From positions 62,001-126,000 of the forward strand of contig NZ_FOTR01000003.1 in the NCBI RefSeq assembly GCF_900114645.1: a stretch of 64,000 bases of DNA, written 5' to 3'. Every line of letters starts with the position of its first letter. Position 1 is the first letter of the stretch. Positions 48,507-58,793 of the stretch are shown here, in pieces. The stretch comes from Gracilibacillus orientalis (GTDB taxonomy: Bacteria; Bacillota; Bacilli; Bacillales; Amphibacillaceae). Both the position numbers and the translations under genes were made by a program. Under the pieces are notes generated by a model that saw only the letters and a list, made by a program, of their open reading frames with translations, did not search any database and was not told the DNA's origin.

Positions 48507-49814
48507 TTGGAGATAATAAATTTAATCATTGTTGCGATCTTAATTATATTAACCGCATTTTTCGTTGCATCAGAGTTTGCGATTGTTAAAATAAGAAAGT
48601 CTAGAGTTAGATCATTAGTGAAACAAGGAAAAGCGGGAGCAAAATCTGCTGAAAAAGTCACAAATAGCTTAGATGGTTATTTAGCTGCTTGCCAGTTAGG
48701 AATTACAGTTACAGCACTTGGTATTGGATGGCTGGGTGAACCAGCAATAGCTCAACTGCTGCACCCTGTCTTTGAATCACTTGGTTTTTCTGCAACAGTT
48801 ATTTCAACGATTTCCTTTATAATCGCATTTCTTTTTATCACATTTTTACATGTTGTTATCGGTGAACTGGCGCCAAAGTCTTTTTCGATCCAAAAAACAG
48901 AAAAAGTTACTCTGCTACTTTCTCCTTTATTAGTTATATTTCATAAAGTGATGTATCCTTTTATTTGGGCTTTAAATGGTTCTGCTCGTATAATTGTACG
49001 TATGTTTGGTTTGCCGCCTGCCTCAGAAAGTGGAGAGATCTACTCGGAGGATGAAGTACGCTCTATCCTAGCAACAAGTTATAAGAGTGGAGAAATTAAT
49101 GCTTCCGAAATAAGGTATTTAAATAATGTCTTCGAATTTGACGAACGTGTTGCAAAAGAAGTCATGATTCCAAGAACTGAAATTATATGTTTATACCAAG
49201 ATAATACATATCAAGCTAACCTAGATATACTAAAAGCAGGAAAATACACAAGATATCCGGTGGCAGATAAAGATAAAGATCATATTGTAGGTATTATCAA
49301 TACAAAAGAATTTTTTAAAGACTTTCTTAAGGAAGAACAAAAAGGTTTAACAAATTATATTAAACCCATAATTCATGCTACAGAAAATACACCGATAAAT
49401 GCAATATTAAAAAGATTACAAAAGCGACAAAATCATATGGCTATTGTTGTAGATGAATACGGCGGCACAGCTGGACTTATTACAATGGAGGACATTATTG
49501 AAGAAGTTTTTGGAGAAATTCAAGATGAACTTGATGTAGACGAACGCCCTATGTATCAAAAAATAAATGAATATACTTATTTATTAAATGGCAAACTTCT
49601 TATTTCTGAAACGAATGAGTTACTCAATACTGATATTGATGACAATGAGATTGATACAATTGGCGGTTGGTTTCTTAATCAAAGATTAGATCCTGTGAAA
49701 GGTACTACTATGGAGTACAACAATTATAAGTTTACTATCAAAGACGTAGACGGCCATCAAATAAGGTTAATTGAAGCTAAACAAATAAACACAGAAGAAA
49801 AAAAACACGAATAA
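48507..49814 (+). CDS. CNNM/HlyC-CorC family membrane protein
   Basis: A 435-residue protein with an N-terminal CNNM (DUF21) domain of about three to four membrane segments (TAFFVASEFAIVKIRKSRVR), two CBS domains (MIPRTEIICLYQD, HMAIVVDEYGGTAGLITMED) and a C-terminal CorC/HlyC domain (NGKLLISETNELL). Proteins of this type handle magnesium or other divalent-cation efflux; the older label haemolysin is misleading. The start is TTG with GAGGGA upstream. Confidence 0.9.
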   Translation: MEIINLIIVAILIILTAFFVASEFAIVKIRKSRVRSLVKQGKAGAKSAEKVTNSLDGYLAACQLGITVTALGIGWLGEPAIAQLLHPVFESLGFSATVISTISFIIAFLFITFLHVVIGELAPKSFSIQKTEKVTLLLSPLLVIFHKVMYPFIWALNGSARIIVRMFGLPPASESGEIYSEDEVRSILATSYKSGEINASEIRYLNNVFEFDERVAKEVMIPRTEIICLYQDNTYQANLDILKAGKYTRYPVADKDKDHIVGIINTKEFFKDFLKEEQKGLTNYIKPIIHATENTPINAILKRLQKRQNHMAIVVDEYGGTAGLITMEDIIEEVFGEIQDELDVDERPMYQKINEYTYLLNGKLLISETNELLNTDIDDNEIDTIGGWFLNQRLDPVKGTTMEYNNYKFTIKDVDGHQIRLIEAKQINTEEKKHE

Positions 49815-49853
49815 TGTTATGTTAATAATTTTCACTTACATTAAAATAGCCAT

Positions 49854-49895
49854 TTATCACGGTGCTAATCTTCCGTAAATCCCCCACTTCAAGAT
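49854..49895. repeat. fragment of repeat family C
   Basis: TTATCACGGTGCTAATCTTC followed by CGTAAATCCCCCAC parallels the end of the long copy (TTATCAGGGTGCTAGCGTCC, 46865-46884). It is the only feature I can support in 49815-50060, which otherwise appears to be non-coding. Confidence 0.35.
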
Positions 49896-50065
49896 TCGAG
49901 TGAATCACAATATTAATCTCTTTGTAGATGAGACAATCTCTTTTATCGCCGGTGAACCATTGTTTCGTAACCCACTACTAAAAAAGGGATTAAAATATAA
50001 AAGAGGGAATAGCACTCAATAGAAATGAAAAAATCGGCGGACATTATTCTTAATGATAAAGTCAG

Positions 50066-50094
50066 TTGTTAAAAATTATGCAATCGGGTATAAT
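50066..50094 (+). promoter_or_regulatory. promoter of the antitoxin RNA
   Basis: -35 TTGTTA (50066-50071), 17-base spacer and -10 TATAAT (50089-50094), with transcription expected from about 50101. Confidence 0.75.
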
Positions 50095-50100
50095 GTAAGT

Positions 50101-50240
50101 AGGAAAGACATATCATAATAAAAACCGCAGACGCTGGTACGTCTACGGTTACAATAGACCGAACCCCGTTAAGAGGGGCGGCACTATTAGGAAGATAATC
50201 CCTCAGAGCCTGTCCAGAGCATATGAGGGGTTATTTTTTA
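50101..50240 (+). ncRNA. candidate antisense RNA antitoxin
   Basis: A transcript of about 140 bases with its own promoter, a 5' hairpin (50123-50150) and an intrinsic terminator (stem 50197-50205 with 50224-50232, then ATTTTTTA). It contains no ORF. It runs opposite to, and tail-to-tail with, the toxin gene at 50231-50338, and would be complementary to about 125 bases of the toxin mRNA 3' region. This matches type I antitoxins such as RatA/SR4 in arrangement. Inferred from sequence; expression unproven. Confidence 0.6.
50123..50150 (-). terminator. terminator of the toxin mRNA
   Basis: 12-bp stem AACCGTAGACGT/ACGTCTGCGGTT-like pair (50123-50150), followed on the minus strand by TTTTTATTATG. 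Confidence 0.75.
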
Positions 50241-50338
50241 TCATTTTTATTGGACATGATAAACGCAACTAACATCCCAAAAGAGATCATTAGTGACAAA
50301 AAAGAAATCATTATTGTCAAAACGTTTTCGATATCCAT
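50231..50338 (-). CDS. holin-like toxin peptide (type I toxin-antitoxin)
   Basis: A 35-residue peptide: a short acidic N-terminus, a single hydrophobic stretch (LTIMISFLSLMISFGMLVAF, residues 7-26) and a charged tail ending KNDKK. This is the build of holin-like toxins (Hol-Tox family). It has a near-perfect AAGGAGGTG seven bases before its ATG. A minus-strand promoter with -10 TATACT (50423-50428) gives a leader of about 80 bases. A longer in-frame extension upstream has no ribosome-binding site. Confidence 0.7.
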   Translation of the reverse strand: MDIENVLTIMISFLSLMISFGMLVAFIMSNKNDKK

Positions 50339-50717
50339 AAGCGACACCTCCTTCTTGAAAATATTTAAGAAGGTAATACCGGTGTGCCACCCCTCATATG
50401 AAGCCGATCTATTGATAATTCTAGTATAACATTTAAGTGAATTTAATAGAGTTTTTCGACATTCTTTTTTTTCCATCCGACTTACTTTTATTTTCTAATT
50501 TTAAATTTTTGGATAAGGTGAAGAGATTTCTTCAGAGGTTTGGGTGGGTAATAAAAACACTAATAGTCATGTTTAGGCTGTTTGTTATGGCATGTGAGAA
50601 AAAATTAGCTTAGACCATTAGGCACTAATATTGTGTCATTTTGCCCCAAAAATGATTTTTTTCTATGTTTATAAGGTATGATAGAATGGAGATACACATA
50701 TTAGGAGGTAGATCTTC

Positions 50718-51332
50718 ATGTTCAAAAAATTAGCAAGTGATGCGTTAGGGTTAAGTGATATAGGGAAAATTATCCTTCCAGAAGACTTTGATAAGACAGA
50801 ATCTGATGATTATGTGCTACATGAAGAAGGCGAGCGGATCCACTTTTTGATCAAGTCAAAATCAGATGAATACTGCTTTACCAATCGTGCCTTAATTCAC
50901 CTCGATGGAGAAAAAGCATCTAGTAGTAAACGAAATATTTATCGGTATGATTATTACTTAAACCATATTAAAAATGTATCCGTTGAAACAGCCGGAACGA
51001 TCGACTTAGATCTCGAAATCAAGTTTTCGCTTGGAGGCCAGTCACTTTCTGTCGATATCGACAAAAAAGAAGGTGAAGCTATTGCAGACCTTTATAAATC
51101 ATTAGTAACTATTTCACACATCCAGGATGAGAATGAAAGAATCAAAGGATTTGCAAAAGATAGTTTGCAAGCTTCCCAGTCTCTGTTTACCGATAATAGA
51201 TTCCATGAAGGAAAGGTATCTAGTGAATTTGAACAAGCAACTAAATTTGCCTTCGATTGGTTTCAATCCACCTATAATGACAACACAAGAAAAGATTTCA
51301 GTGAAATTTTTGAGAGATATATACAGAACTAA
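50718..51332 (+). CDS. YvbH-like PH-domain protein
   Basis: A 204-residue protein with an N-terminal bacterial PH domain (about residues 1-125: FTNRALIHLDG, RYDYYLNHIKNVSVETAG, LEIKFSLGGQ) and a helical C-terminal part (ATKFAFDWFQSTY) like the YvbH oligomerisation region. No membrane segment. Its role is unknown. AGGAGG precedes the ATG, and a strong terminator follows at 51331. The 50339-50717 region contains the toxin leader and its promoter but no other gene. Confidence 0.8.
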   Translation: MFKKLASDALGLSDIGKIILPEDFDKTESDDYVLHEEGERIHFLIKSKSDEYCFTNRALIHLDGEKASSSKRNIYRYDYYLNHIKNVSVETAGTIDLDLEIKFSLGGQSLSVDIDKKEGEAIADLYKSLVTISHIQDENERIKGFAKDSLQASQSLFTDNRFHEGKVSSEFEQATKFAFDWFQSTYNDNTRKDFSEIFERYIQN

Positions 51333-51358
51333 AAAAGCACTTTTAAAAGTGCTTTTTT
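51331..51358 (+). terminator. terminator of the YvbH-like gene
   Basis: A perfectly self-complementary AAAAAAGCACTTTT / AAAAGTGCTTTTTT right after the stop codon. Confidence 0.95.
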
Positions 51359-51422
51359 CTATTCTATGAAAGGAACTCTACAAACAGATGATTCGCTTCT
51401 CTTCTCTCATTCTTTTATAATG

Positions 51423-51438
51423 TTGTAAACGCTTAACA
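51423..51438 (+). promoter_or_regulatory. cre site next to the aldo/keto reductase ribosome-binding site
   Basis: TTGTAAACGCTTAACA fits the 16-base consensus WTGNAARCGYTTWNCW at all positions. It ends where AAGGAGG begins. Confidence 0.7.
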
Positions 51439-51453
51439 AGGAGGTAGTAAATA

Positions 51454-52398
51454 ATGCAATATCGTCATTTAGGTAAAACTGGTCTGAAAGTAAGCGAAAT
51501 TAGTTTAGGAAGTTGGCTTACATATGGAGGCTATGTCGAGGAAAAAAATGCAGAAGCTTCCATTGATAAAGCCTATGACCTCGGGATTAATTTTTTTGAT
51601 ACAGCAAACGTCTATATGCGTGGGGAAGCTGAAAAAGTTGTGGGGAAAGCTTTAAGAAAATATCCACGCAGTTCCTATGTCCTTGCTACAAAAGTATTTG
51701 GAAAAATGGGAGATGGCCCCAATGATCAAGGTCTTTCACGTAAACATATCGTGGAGCAGTGTGACGCTAGTTTGCAGCGGTTAGGACTCGATTATATCGA
51801 TGTTTACTATTGCCACCGCTACCATCCTGATACACCGTTAGAAGAGACGTTACGTGCCTTAGAAGATCTTGTTCGCCAAGGAAAAATGTTATACATCGGT
51901 GTCAGTGAATGGACTGCCGAGCAAATGACAGAAGCCGTTCATCTTGCTGACAAAAAACTGTTAGACCGCATTGTCGTAAACCAGCCAAACTATAGTATGC
52001 TTCATCGTAATATTGAAGATGAAGTCATTCCTGTAAGCGAGAAGCATGGTATTGGCCAGGTTGTCTTCTCTCCACTTGCCCAAGGTGTATTAACCGGGAA
52101 ATATAAAAAAGGAGAAGCCATTCCTGAAGGTAGTCGTGCCGCTCAAAAAGACTTAGACTTATCGCGTGTATTAACAGAGGAAAACTTAGAACGTGTCGAA
52201 GCATTAAAAGGAATTGCTGCTAACGAGAGCTTGTCATTAGCTCAATTAGCGATTGCCTGGATCTTACGTCAAGACAATGTATCTAGTGCACTTATCGGTG
52301 CAAGTAAACCAGAACAAATTGAAGAAAACGCAAAAGCTTCTGGTGTAACACTCTCTAAGGAAACCATTGCGAAAGTGGAAGATATATTACAAAGGTAA
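51454..52398 (+). CDS. aldo/keto reductase (voltage-gated K-channel beta-like)
   Basis: A 314-residue (beta/alpha)8 NADPH-dependent oxidoreductase. Catalytic tetrad: Asp and Tyr in FFDTANVYMRGEAEK, Lys in LATKVFG, His in VYYCHRYHPDTPLEE; cofactor loop SSALIGASKPEQIEENAK. Its pattern matches the bacterial Kv-beta-like AKR group. Substrate unknown. The cre immediately upstream suggests glucose repression. Confidence 0.9.
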   Translation: MQYRHLGKTGLKVSEISLGSWLTYGGYVEEKNAEASIDKAYDLGINFFDTANVYMRGEAEKVVGKALRKYPRSSYVLATKVFGKMGDGPNDQGLSRKHIVEQCDASLQRLGLDYIDVYYCHRYHPDTPLEETLRALEDLVRQGKMLYIGVSEWTAEQMTEAVHLADKKLLDRIVVNQPNYSMLHRNIEDEVIPVSEKHGIGQVVFSPLAQGVLTGKYKKGEAIPEGSRAAQKDLDLSRVLTEENLERVEALKGIAANESLSLAQLAIAWILRQDNVSSALIGASKPEQIEENAKASGVTLSKETIAKVEDILQR

Positions 52399-52519
52399 TA
52401 ATATCCACACCAAATAAAAAACCTAGTTACTTGGTATTAATTTTTACAATATTTACAATAATTTCATTGACTTTTTCTCTATTCATGTTACTATGATATT
52501 AAACGGACAATAAATGGAA

Positions 52520-52682
52520 TTCTTATCCAGAGAGGTGGAGGGGCAGGCCCTGTGAATCCTCGGCAACAGGTTAGAAAGATAATACTGTGCCAAATCCTGC
52601 GGGACAGCATAAACTGAACCCGAAAGATAAGAAGGAAGACTACACATGCTTACCTTCTTATCACACGATAAGAAGGTTTTTT
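52520..52682 (+). promoter_or_regulatory. SAM-I riboswitch (S-box) upstream of cysH
   Basis: TTCTTATCCAGAGAGGTGGA, then GGCCCTGTGAATCCTCGGCA, ACAGGTTAGA, GTGCCAAATCCTGC and AGATAAGAAGG are the conserved S-box elements in order. The P1 3' strand (52626-52635) can alternatively pair with the terminator arm CCTTCTTATC (52653-52662), whose partner GATAAGAAGG and a T-tract complete the terminator (to 52682). High SAM should stop transcription of the cys operon. Confidence 0.95.
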
Positions 52683-52701
52683 AACGAGGAGGAAGCAACA
52701 A

Positions 52702-53427
52702 ATGCTGACTTATGAAAATTTTTATGACAGCCCGTTGAACAATAAGACTCCTGACCAACAAGATCCTACAAAAGGAGCTCAGGAAATCCTTGATTGGGCT
52801 TATCAAACGTATGGTGAATCTTTAGTCTACGCCTGTAGTTTTGGGGCAGAAAGTATGGTTTTAATCGATTTAATTGCAACTGTCCAACCAAGTGCTAAAT
52901 TAGTATTTTTAGACACTGGTTTGCATTTTCAAGAAACCTATGACCTGATTGATGAGGTCAAAGAACGTTATCCTTTATTAGATATCGTGATGCAGAAGCC
53001 TTCCCTTACTGTTGATGAACAACGAGAACAGTATGGATCAGCATTATGGAGCAGAAATCCTGACCAATGTTGTTATATTAGGAAAGTAAAACCATTGGAA
53101 GACGCACTTAGTGGAGCAACTGCTTGGATTTCGGGGTTAAGAAGAGCACAATCTCCGACGAGAGCCAACACCAACTTTATTAACAAGGATGACCGTTTCC
53201 AATCCATTAAAATTTGTCCACTAATTTATTGGTCTTGGGATGATGTATGGGAATATATTGAACAACATCATTTACCTTATAATAAACTACATGATCAAAA
53301 TTATCCTAGTATCGGCTGTATCCCATGTACTACACAAGTTACTGATACTGATAACGAACGTTCAGGAAGGTGGGCTAACTTTCAAAAAACCGAATGCGGG
53401 CTGCATGCTACCCCACAAACAAAGTAA
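52702..53427 (+). CDS. cysH: phosphoadenylyl/adenylyl-sulfate reductase
   Basis: A 241-residue PAPS/APS reductase: YACSFGAESMVLIDL (PP-loop), SGLRRAQSPTRA, and the Cys motif QCCYIRKVKPL with a second pair in IGCIPCTT, the four cysteines of the Fe-S-containing type (as in B. subtilis CysH), not the E. coli enzyme. The C-terminal ECGLH carries the catalytic Cys. It makes sulfite. First gene of the S-box operon. Confidence 0.95.
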   Translation: MLTYENFYDSPLNNKTPDQQDPTKGAQEILDWAYQTYGESLVYACSFGAESMVLIDLIATVQPSAKLVFLDTGLHFQETYDLIDEVKERYPLLDIVMQKPSLTVDEQREQYGSALWSRNPDQCCYIRKVKPLEDALSGATAWISGLRRAQSPTRANTNFINKDDRFQSIKICPLIYWSWDDVWEYIEQHHLPYNKLHDQNYPSIGCIPCTTQVTDTDNERSGRWANFQKTECGLHATPQTK

Positions 53428-53488
53428 TCATTTTTTTATTATCAAATACAAAGTAAAACTATCGGATTAATTAAAAGAGGTGAATACG

Positions 53489-55285
53489 TTGACATTACAA
53501 GTCGTAAATAGTCCGTTTGATGAAAAACAGACGGAAATATTAAATCAAATTTTACCGACATTAACAGATGCACAAAAAAATTGGCTTGCTGGTTATTTAG
53601 CGGCTTCCCAATCATCATCCCAAAACGTTACAACGATTGAAAAGTCAGCACCTGAACAAATAGCTACGCGAACCGTAACCATTCTATACGGATCGGAAAC
53701 TGGGAATGGTCAGGCACTATCAGAACAGCTTTCCAAGCAACTAAAGGACCTTCAAAGAGATGTAACCATCTCGAGCATGGATGATTTCAAGCCTAAAAAA
53801 CTAAAAGAAGTAGAAGATTTACTCATCATCACGGCAACACATGGTGAAGGGGATCCACCTGACAATGCGATTCAATTTCATGAATTCTTACACAGTCGCA
53901 AGGCTCCAAAACTTGAAAATGTTAACTTCTCCGTTTTGTCGTTGGGCGATGAGTCTTATGAACACTTCTGTCAAACTGGTAAGGATTTTGATAAACGTTT
54001 GGAAGAATTGGGTGCTACCAGAATTCACCCTCGTGTTGACTGCGACGTCGATTATGAAGAACTTGCCGAAGAATGGATAACAGAGGTGCTTGCCATTCTG
54101 AAAAAAGATGCCGGAAATACTCCAGATACAACAGCTACCAATCCAACACCTGCAGAACAGCCGATTTATTCCAAGAGCAATCCTTATACTGCAGAAGTAT
54201 TAGATAATATCATCCTTACCGGCAAAGGATCGAATAAAGAAACAAGGCACATCGAAATCTCATTGGAAGGGTCTAATCTCCATTATGAACCCGGAGATTG
54301 TTTAGCAATTTATCCGAAGAATGACCCTGCCTTAGTCCAAGCGATTATAAAAGAATTTCAATGGAATGCAGAACAAACTATACCAATTAATAAACAAGGT
54401 GAAATTCGATCCGTCCAGGAAGCCTTAACTTCAATTTTCGAAATTACCAGGCTAACTAAAGGATTACTAGAAAAAGCAAGCACTTATTTTGATAATGAAA
54501 AATTACATGAATTAGTAGCAGATTCTGAAAAAGCAAAAACCTATATAGATGGTCGAGATCTACTAGATTTGATTATTGACTATCCACCAAAACAGCTGGA
54601 TCCAACATCGATTATGCACTTTTTAAGAAAAATACCTGCCAGACAATACTCGATTTCTAGCAGTTATCAAGCAAATCCTGATGAAGTTCATTTAACACTG
54701 GCTACTGTAAGATATCACACACATGGTCGTGACCGAAGTGGCGTATGTACAGGAGAAATTGCCGACAGAATTAAACCAGGTGATCAGCTCAATGTCTACG
54801 TCCACAAAAATCCGAACTTTAAATTTCCAATGGATGAAGAAACACCAGTCATTATGATTGGACCTGGTACAGGGATAGCACCGTTCAGAGGATATATTGA
54901 AGAACGGGAAGAACTTGAATTAAAAGGGAAAACATGGGTCTTCTTTGGTGACCAGCATTTCCGCACTGACTTTTTGTATCAAGTGGATTGGCAAAATTGG
55001 TTAAAGCAAGGGTACCTGTCCAAAATGGATGTTGCCTTCTCAAGAGATAACGAGCAAAAGGTATATGTACAGCATCGCATGCAAGAAAAAGCAAAAGAAT
55101 TATTCGAGTGGATCGAAGCTGGTGCCCATCTTTATGTTTGCGGGGATGAAAAACGAATGGCAAAGGATGTCCACGAAGCTTTCGTCACTATTATTAGTCA
55201 ACAAGGAAACCTTAGCGAAGAGGCTGCAACAGAGTATGTCAATAAATTAAAACAGGAAAAAAGATATCAACGTGATGTATATTAA
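53489..55285 (+). CDS. cysJ: sulfite reductase flavoprotein, alpha subunit
   Basis: A 598-residue diflavin reductase. FMN flavodoxin domain (about 60-205, LYGSETGNGQALSEQL, THGEGDPPDNA), connecting domain, FAD-binding RQYSISSSYQANPDEV, and NADPH-binding IMIGPGTGIAPFRGYI and CGDEKRMAKDV; C-terminal RYQRDVY is standard. It passes electrons from NADPH to CysI. I start at the TTG at 53489, six bases past GAGGTG; the GTG three codons upstream lies inside that site. Confidence 0.95.
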   Translation: MTLQVVNSPFDEKQTEILNQILPTLTDAQKNWLAGYLAASQSSSQNVTTIEKSAPEQIATRTVTILYGSETGNGQALSEQLSKQLKDLQRDVTISSMDDFKPKKLKEVEDLLIITATHGEGDPPDNAIQFHEFLHSRKAPKLENVNFSVLSLGDESYEHFCQTGKDFDKRLEELGATRIHPRVDCDVDYEELAEEWITEVLAILKKDAGNTPDTTATNPTPAEQPIYSKSNPYTAEVLDNIILTGKGSNKETRHIEISLEGSNLHYEPGDCLAIYPKNDPALVQAIIKEFQWNAEQTIPINKQGEIRSVQEALTSIFEITRLTKGLLEKASTYFDNEKLHELVADSEKAKTYIDGRDLLDLIIDYPPKQLDPTSIMHFLRKIPARQYSISSSYQANPDEVHLTLATVRYHTHGRDRSGVCTGEIADRIKPGDQLNVYVHKNPNFKFPMDEETPVIMIGPGTGIAPFRGYIEEREELELKGKTWVFFGDQHFRTDFLYQVDWQNWLKQGYLSKMDVAFSRDNEQKVYVQHRMQEKAKELFEWIEAGAHLYVCGDEKRMAKDVHEAFVTIISQQGNLSEEAATEYVNKLKQEKRYQRDVY

Positions 55286-55297
55286 GGGGGAACAAAA

Positions 55298-57010
55298 ATG
55301 GTAAACGATCCAAATAAACTAGACCCGGCTGAAAAGCTAAAAGAAGAAAGCCGTTATTTAAGAGGAACGATTCAAGAAGGGTTACAAGACCCAATAACCG
55401 CATCGATATCAGATGATGATACTAAATTGCTGAAATTCCATGGAAGTTATCAACAGGATGATCGCGACATTCGGGATGAACGACGTAAACAAAAACTGGA
55501 ACCAGCCTATCAATTTATGCTTCGCGTTGCTATTCCTGGGGGTGTCGCAACATCAAACCAATGGCTTGCTATCGATGACTTAGCACAAAAATATGGGGAT
55601 CAGACGATTAAGTTGACTACCCGTCAAGCTTTTCAACTACATGGCATATTGAAATGGAATTTAAAAGATACCATGAAAACGATCAACGAAGCATTAATGA
55701 CAACCATAGCCGCATGCGGGGATGTCAATCGTAATGTAATGTGTAACCCTAACCCTTATCAGTCAGACATTCATCAAGAAATTCAAGATTGGGCACAAAA
55801 AATCAGTGATCACCTTTCACCAAAAACAGGTGCCTATCATGAAATATGGTTAGATCAGGAGAAAGTTATCGATTCAAAAGAGGAAGTGGAGCCGATTTAC
55901 GGTAAAACATATTTACCGAGAAAGTTCAAAATTGGTATTGCCGCACCACCTTCCAATGATGTAGACGTTTTTTCTCAAGATCTTGGTTTTATTGCCATTA
56001 TAGAAGACAATCAAGTTAAGGGCTTTAATGTCGTAGTTGGCGGCGGTATGGGATCGACACATGGTAATACCAATACCTATCCACAACTCGGTAAAATTGC
56101 CGGATACTGTGATAAAGAAGATGTGATTGATGTTGCTGAAAAAATCGTCACGATTCAACGGGATTACGGCAATCGATCTGACCGCAAGAATGCTAGATTT
56201 AAATATACGATCGATCATCATGGTTTTGATTGGTTTAAACAAGAGCTTGCTGATCGTCTCGGTTGGAAACTTGAGGAAGCGAAAGACTATCATTTCGACC
56301 ATAATGGCGACAGATATGGTTGGGTGAAAGGAAAAAACAGATGGCATCTAACCCTATTTGTCGAAAACGGAAGAGTAAAAGATGCTGATGATTATAAATT
56401 GATGACAGCTCTTAGTGAAATTGCCCATATTCATACTGGTGAGTTTCGCTTAACACCAAATCAGAATCTATTAATTGCTAATGTTACGGCACAGAAAAAG
56501 AAAAAAATTAGCGAAATTATCGAAATGTATGGTATCACAGAAGGAAAACAATATTCCGGCTTACGTCGAAATTCGATTGCATGCGTGGCGTTTCCTACTT
56601 GCGGGTTAGCAATGGCCGAATCCGAGCGTTATTTACCATCACTCATCGACAAAATGGAAGGTCTTTTAGCCGCAGAAGGTCTGCAGGATGAAGAGATTGT
56701 AATCCGGATGTCAGGATGTCCAAATGGTTGTTCACGCCCCGCCTTAGCTGAGATCGCCTTTATCGGCAAAGCTCCTGGAAAATACAATTTTTATCTTGGC
56801 GGCAGTTTTATTGGTGATCGTTTAAATCAGCTCTACCGCGAAAATATAGGTGAAGAAGAAATTCTGGCAACCTTGAAAGAAATTTTTAATGATTACGCGA
56901 ATAACCGTTTAGATAAAGAACATTTCGGAGACTTTGTCGTTCGTAAAGGCTATGTAGATGAAGTGTATGATGGACAAAACTTTCACCGTGATACGAAAGG
57001 AGTTTTATAA
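55298..57010 (+). CDS. cysI: sulfite reductase hemoprotein, beta subunit
   Basis: A 570-residue enzyme reducing sulfite to sulfide with siroheme and a 4Fe-4S cluster. The cluster/siroheme cysteines are in [14 protein letters not shown] and [14 protein letters not shown]; substrate residues lie in [10 protein letters not shown] and [14 protein letters not shown]. It follows cysJ after a short gap and its stop codon shares one base with the sat start. Siroheme synthesis genes (ylnDEF in B. subtilis) are not here. Confidence 0.97.
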   Translation: MVNDPNKLDPAEKLKEESRYLRGTIQEGLQDPITASISDDDTKLLKFHGSYQQDDRDIRDERRKQKLEPAYQFMLRVAIPGGVATSNQWLAIDDLAQKYGDQTIKLTTRQAFQLHGILKWNLKDTMKTINEALMTTIAACGDVNRNVMCNPNPYQSDIHQEIQDWAQKISDHLSPKTGAYHEIWLDQEKVIDSKEEVEPIYGKTYLPRKFKIGIAAPPSNDVDVFSQDLGFIAIIEDNQVKGFNVVVGGGMGSTHGNTNTYPQLGKIAGYCDKEDVIDVAEKIVTIQRDYGNRSDRKNARFKYTIDHHGFDWFKQELADRLGWKLEEAKDYHFDHNGDRYGWVKGKNRWHLTLFVENGRVKDADDYKLMTALSEIAHIHTGEFRLTPNQNLLIANVTAQKKKKISEIIEMYGITEGKQYSGLRRNSIACVAFPTCGLAMAESERYLPSLIDKMEGLLAAEGLQDEEIVIRMSGCPNGCSRPALAEIAFIGKAPGKYNFYLGGSFIGDRLNQLYRENIGEEEILATLKEIFNDYANNRLDKEHFGDFVVRKGYVDEVYDGQNFHRDTKGVL

Positions 57011-58197
57011 TGGTAGAAATTAAAGAACAAACACAAGAAACGATCGAAGCACATGGTGGCACATTAATCAATCGTGAAGTAAAAGGTACAGAGCGAGAAA
57101 CATTGTTAAAAGAGGCAGAAACTTTTAAAACATTAACAATCAATGCGTGGAGTATTTCAGACTTGGAACTAATAGGCATCGGTGGATTTAGCCCACTCAC
57201 CGGTTTCCTCGGTGAAAAAGACTATCTAGGAGTAGTTGAAAATGTACACCTGACAGATGGTACGGTTTGGAGTGTCCCCATTACACTAGCAGTAACAGAA
57301 GCGGAAGCAGACAACTTAGACATTGGTGAAAAGATCGCACTTTACGGTGAAGATGGGGTTCTTTACGGAACACTAGATTTAGAGGAGAAGTACACCTATG
57401 ACAAAGTAAAAGAGGCACAATCTGTTTATGGTACAACGGAAGATGCACATCCTGGTGTCCAAAAGCTCTATGAAAAAGGTAATGTATATTTAGCTGGACC
57501 TATCACCTTACTAAACCGTCCAACACATGATCAATTTAAGGAGTTTCATCTCGATCCTTCAGAAACAAGACAACTTTTTCAAGATTTGGGATGGAAAACG
57601 GTAGTCGGCTTCCAAACAAGAAACCCTGTCCATCGCGCCCATGAGTATATCCAAAAATGTGCATTGGAATCTGTTGATGGTCTATTATTGAATCCTTTGG
57701 TTGGTGAAACAAAATCTGATGATATCCCGGCAGACATTCGCATGGAAAGCTACCAGGCCATTCTAAAGCATTATTATCCGAAAGAACGAACAAGACTCGT
57801 TATCTATCCAGCTGCAATGCGTTATGCAGGACCACGTGAGGCTATTTTACATGCCATTGTTCGTAAAAATTACGGCTGTACGCATTTTATTGTCGGTCGT
57901 GACCATGCCGGTGTCAGCGATTATTATGGTACGTATGAAGCACAAGAATTAATTTCACAATATGAAGCAGAGCTTGGTATACACATTTTTAAATTCGAGC
58001 ATGCTTTCTTTTGCCAAAAATGTGAGAACATGGCTACACAGAAAACGTGCCCTCATGATAAATCCGAGCATGTCCATTTAAGCGGAACAAAAGTAAGAGA
58101 AAAGCTTCGCAATGGTGAAGCTTTACCACGACAATTTTCAAGACCGGAAGTGGCTGAGGTATTAATTAAAGGATTACAAAGGGGTTCGAACGCATGA
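57010..58197 (+). CDS. sat: sulfate adenylyltransferase
   Basis: A 395-residue ATP sulfurylase making APS. Motifs: [13 protein letters not shown] (HXXH), [12 protein letters not shown], and a C-terminal CQKCENM...CPHDKSEH zinc-binding segment, the monomeric type of sulfur-assimilating bacilli. It starts one base into the cysI stop and overlaps cysC by four bases, so translation is coupled along the operon. Confidence 0.96.
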   Translation: MVEIKEQTQETIEAHGGTLINREVKGTERETLLKEAETFKTLTINAWSISDLELIGIGGFSPLTGFLGEKDYLGVVENVHLTDGTVWSVPITLAVTEAEADNLDIGEKIALYGEDGVLYGTLDLEEKYTYDKVKEAQSVYGTTEDAHPGVQKLYEKGNVYLAGPITLLNRPTHDQFKEFHLDPSETRQLFQDLGWKTVVGFQTRNPVHRAHEYIQKCALESVDGLLLNPLVGETKSDDIPADIRMESYQAILKHYYPKERTRLVIYPAAMRYAGPREAILHAIVRKNYGCTHFIVGRDHAGVSDYYGTYEAQELISQYEAELGIHIFKFEHAFFCQKCENMATQKTCPHDKSEHVHLSGTKVREKLRNGEALPRQFSRPEVAEVLIKGLQRGSNA

Positions 58198-58793
58198 CAC
58201 AAACCAACAACATCGTGTGGCATGATTCAGTGGTAGCCAAACAAGATCGTGTCCAACAAAACAACCACCAAAGTCCGGTATTATGGTTCACCGGACTTTC
58301 AGGATCAGGTAAATCCACGATTACGGTGGAACTGGAAAAAGCATTGTTTGAAAAAGGCATCCGCTCCTATCGGTTAGATGGTGATAATATCCGTCATGGA
58401 TTAAATAATAACTTAGGATTTAGTCCAGAAGACCGCAAAGAAAATATTAGACGTATTGGAGAAGTTGCAAAATTATTAAATGATGCAGGGTTAATCACAC
58501 TGACCGCTTTTATTTCACCATACCGGGAAGATCGTGATAATGTAAGAAATCTTTTAGCTAATGGAGATTTTATCGAAGTTTATGTAAAATGCAGTCTAGA
58601 AGGCTGTGAAGCACGCGACCCTAAAGGACTTTACCAAAAAGCACGTGCAGGTGAGATTAAAGGGTTTACTGGTATTGATGCACCATATGAAGAACCAGAA
58701 AAGCCGGAGTTAGTGATTGATACCGAAGATAATTCAGTGGAAGAAGCAGTAGCAGAGATTTTAGATTTTTTAAAAGATCAACAATATATTTAA
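58194..58793 (+). CDS. cysC: adenylylsulfate kinase
   Basis: A 199-residue APS kinase making PAPS. P-loop [54 protein letters not shown] and [18 protein letters not shown] are all intact. Presence of CysC with CysH of the Fe-S type leaves open whether the pathway runs through APS or PAPS. Overlaps sat by four bases and ends at a terminator. Confidence 0.96.
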   Translation: MTQTNNIVWHDSVVAKQDRVQQNNHQSPVLWFTGLSGSGKSTITVELEKALFEKGIRSYRLDGDNIRHGLNNNLGFSPEDRKENIRRIGEVAKLLNDAGLITLTAFISPYREDRDNVRNLLANGDFIEVYVKCSLEGCEARDPKGLYQKARAGEIKGFTGIDAPYEEPEKPELVIDTEDNSVEEAVAEILDFLKDQQYI

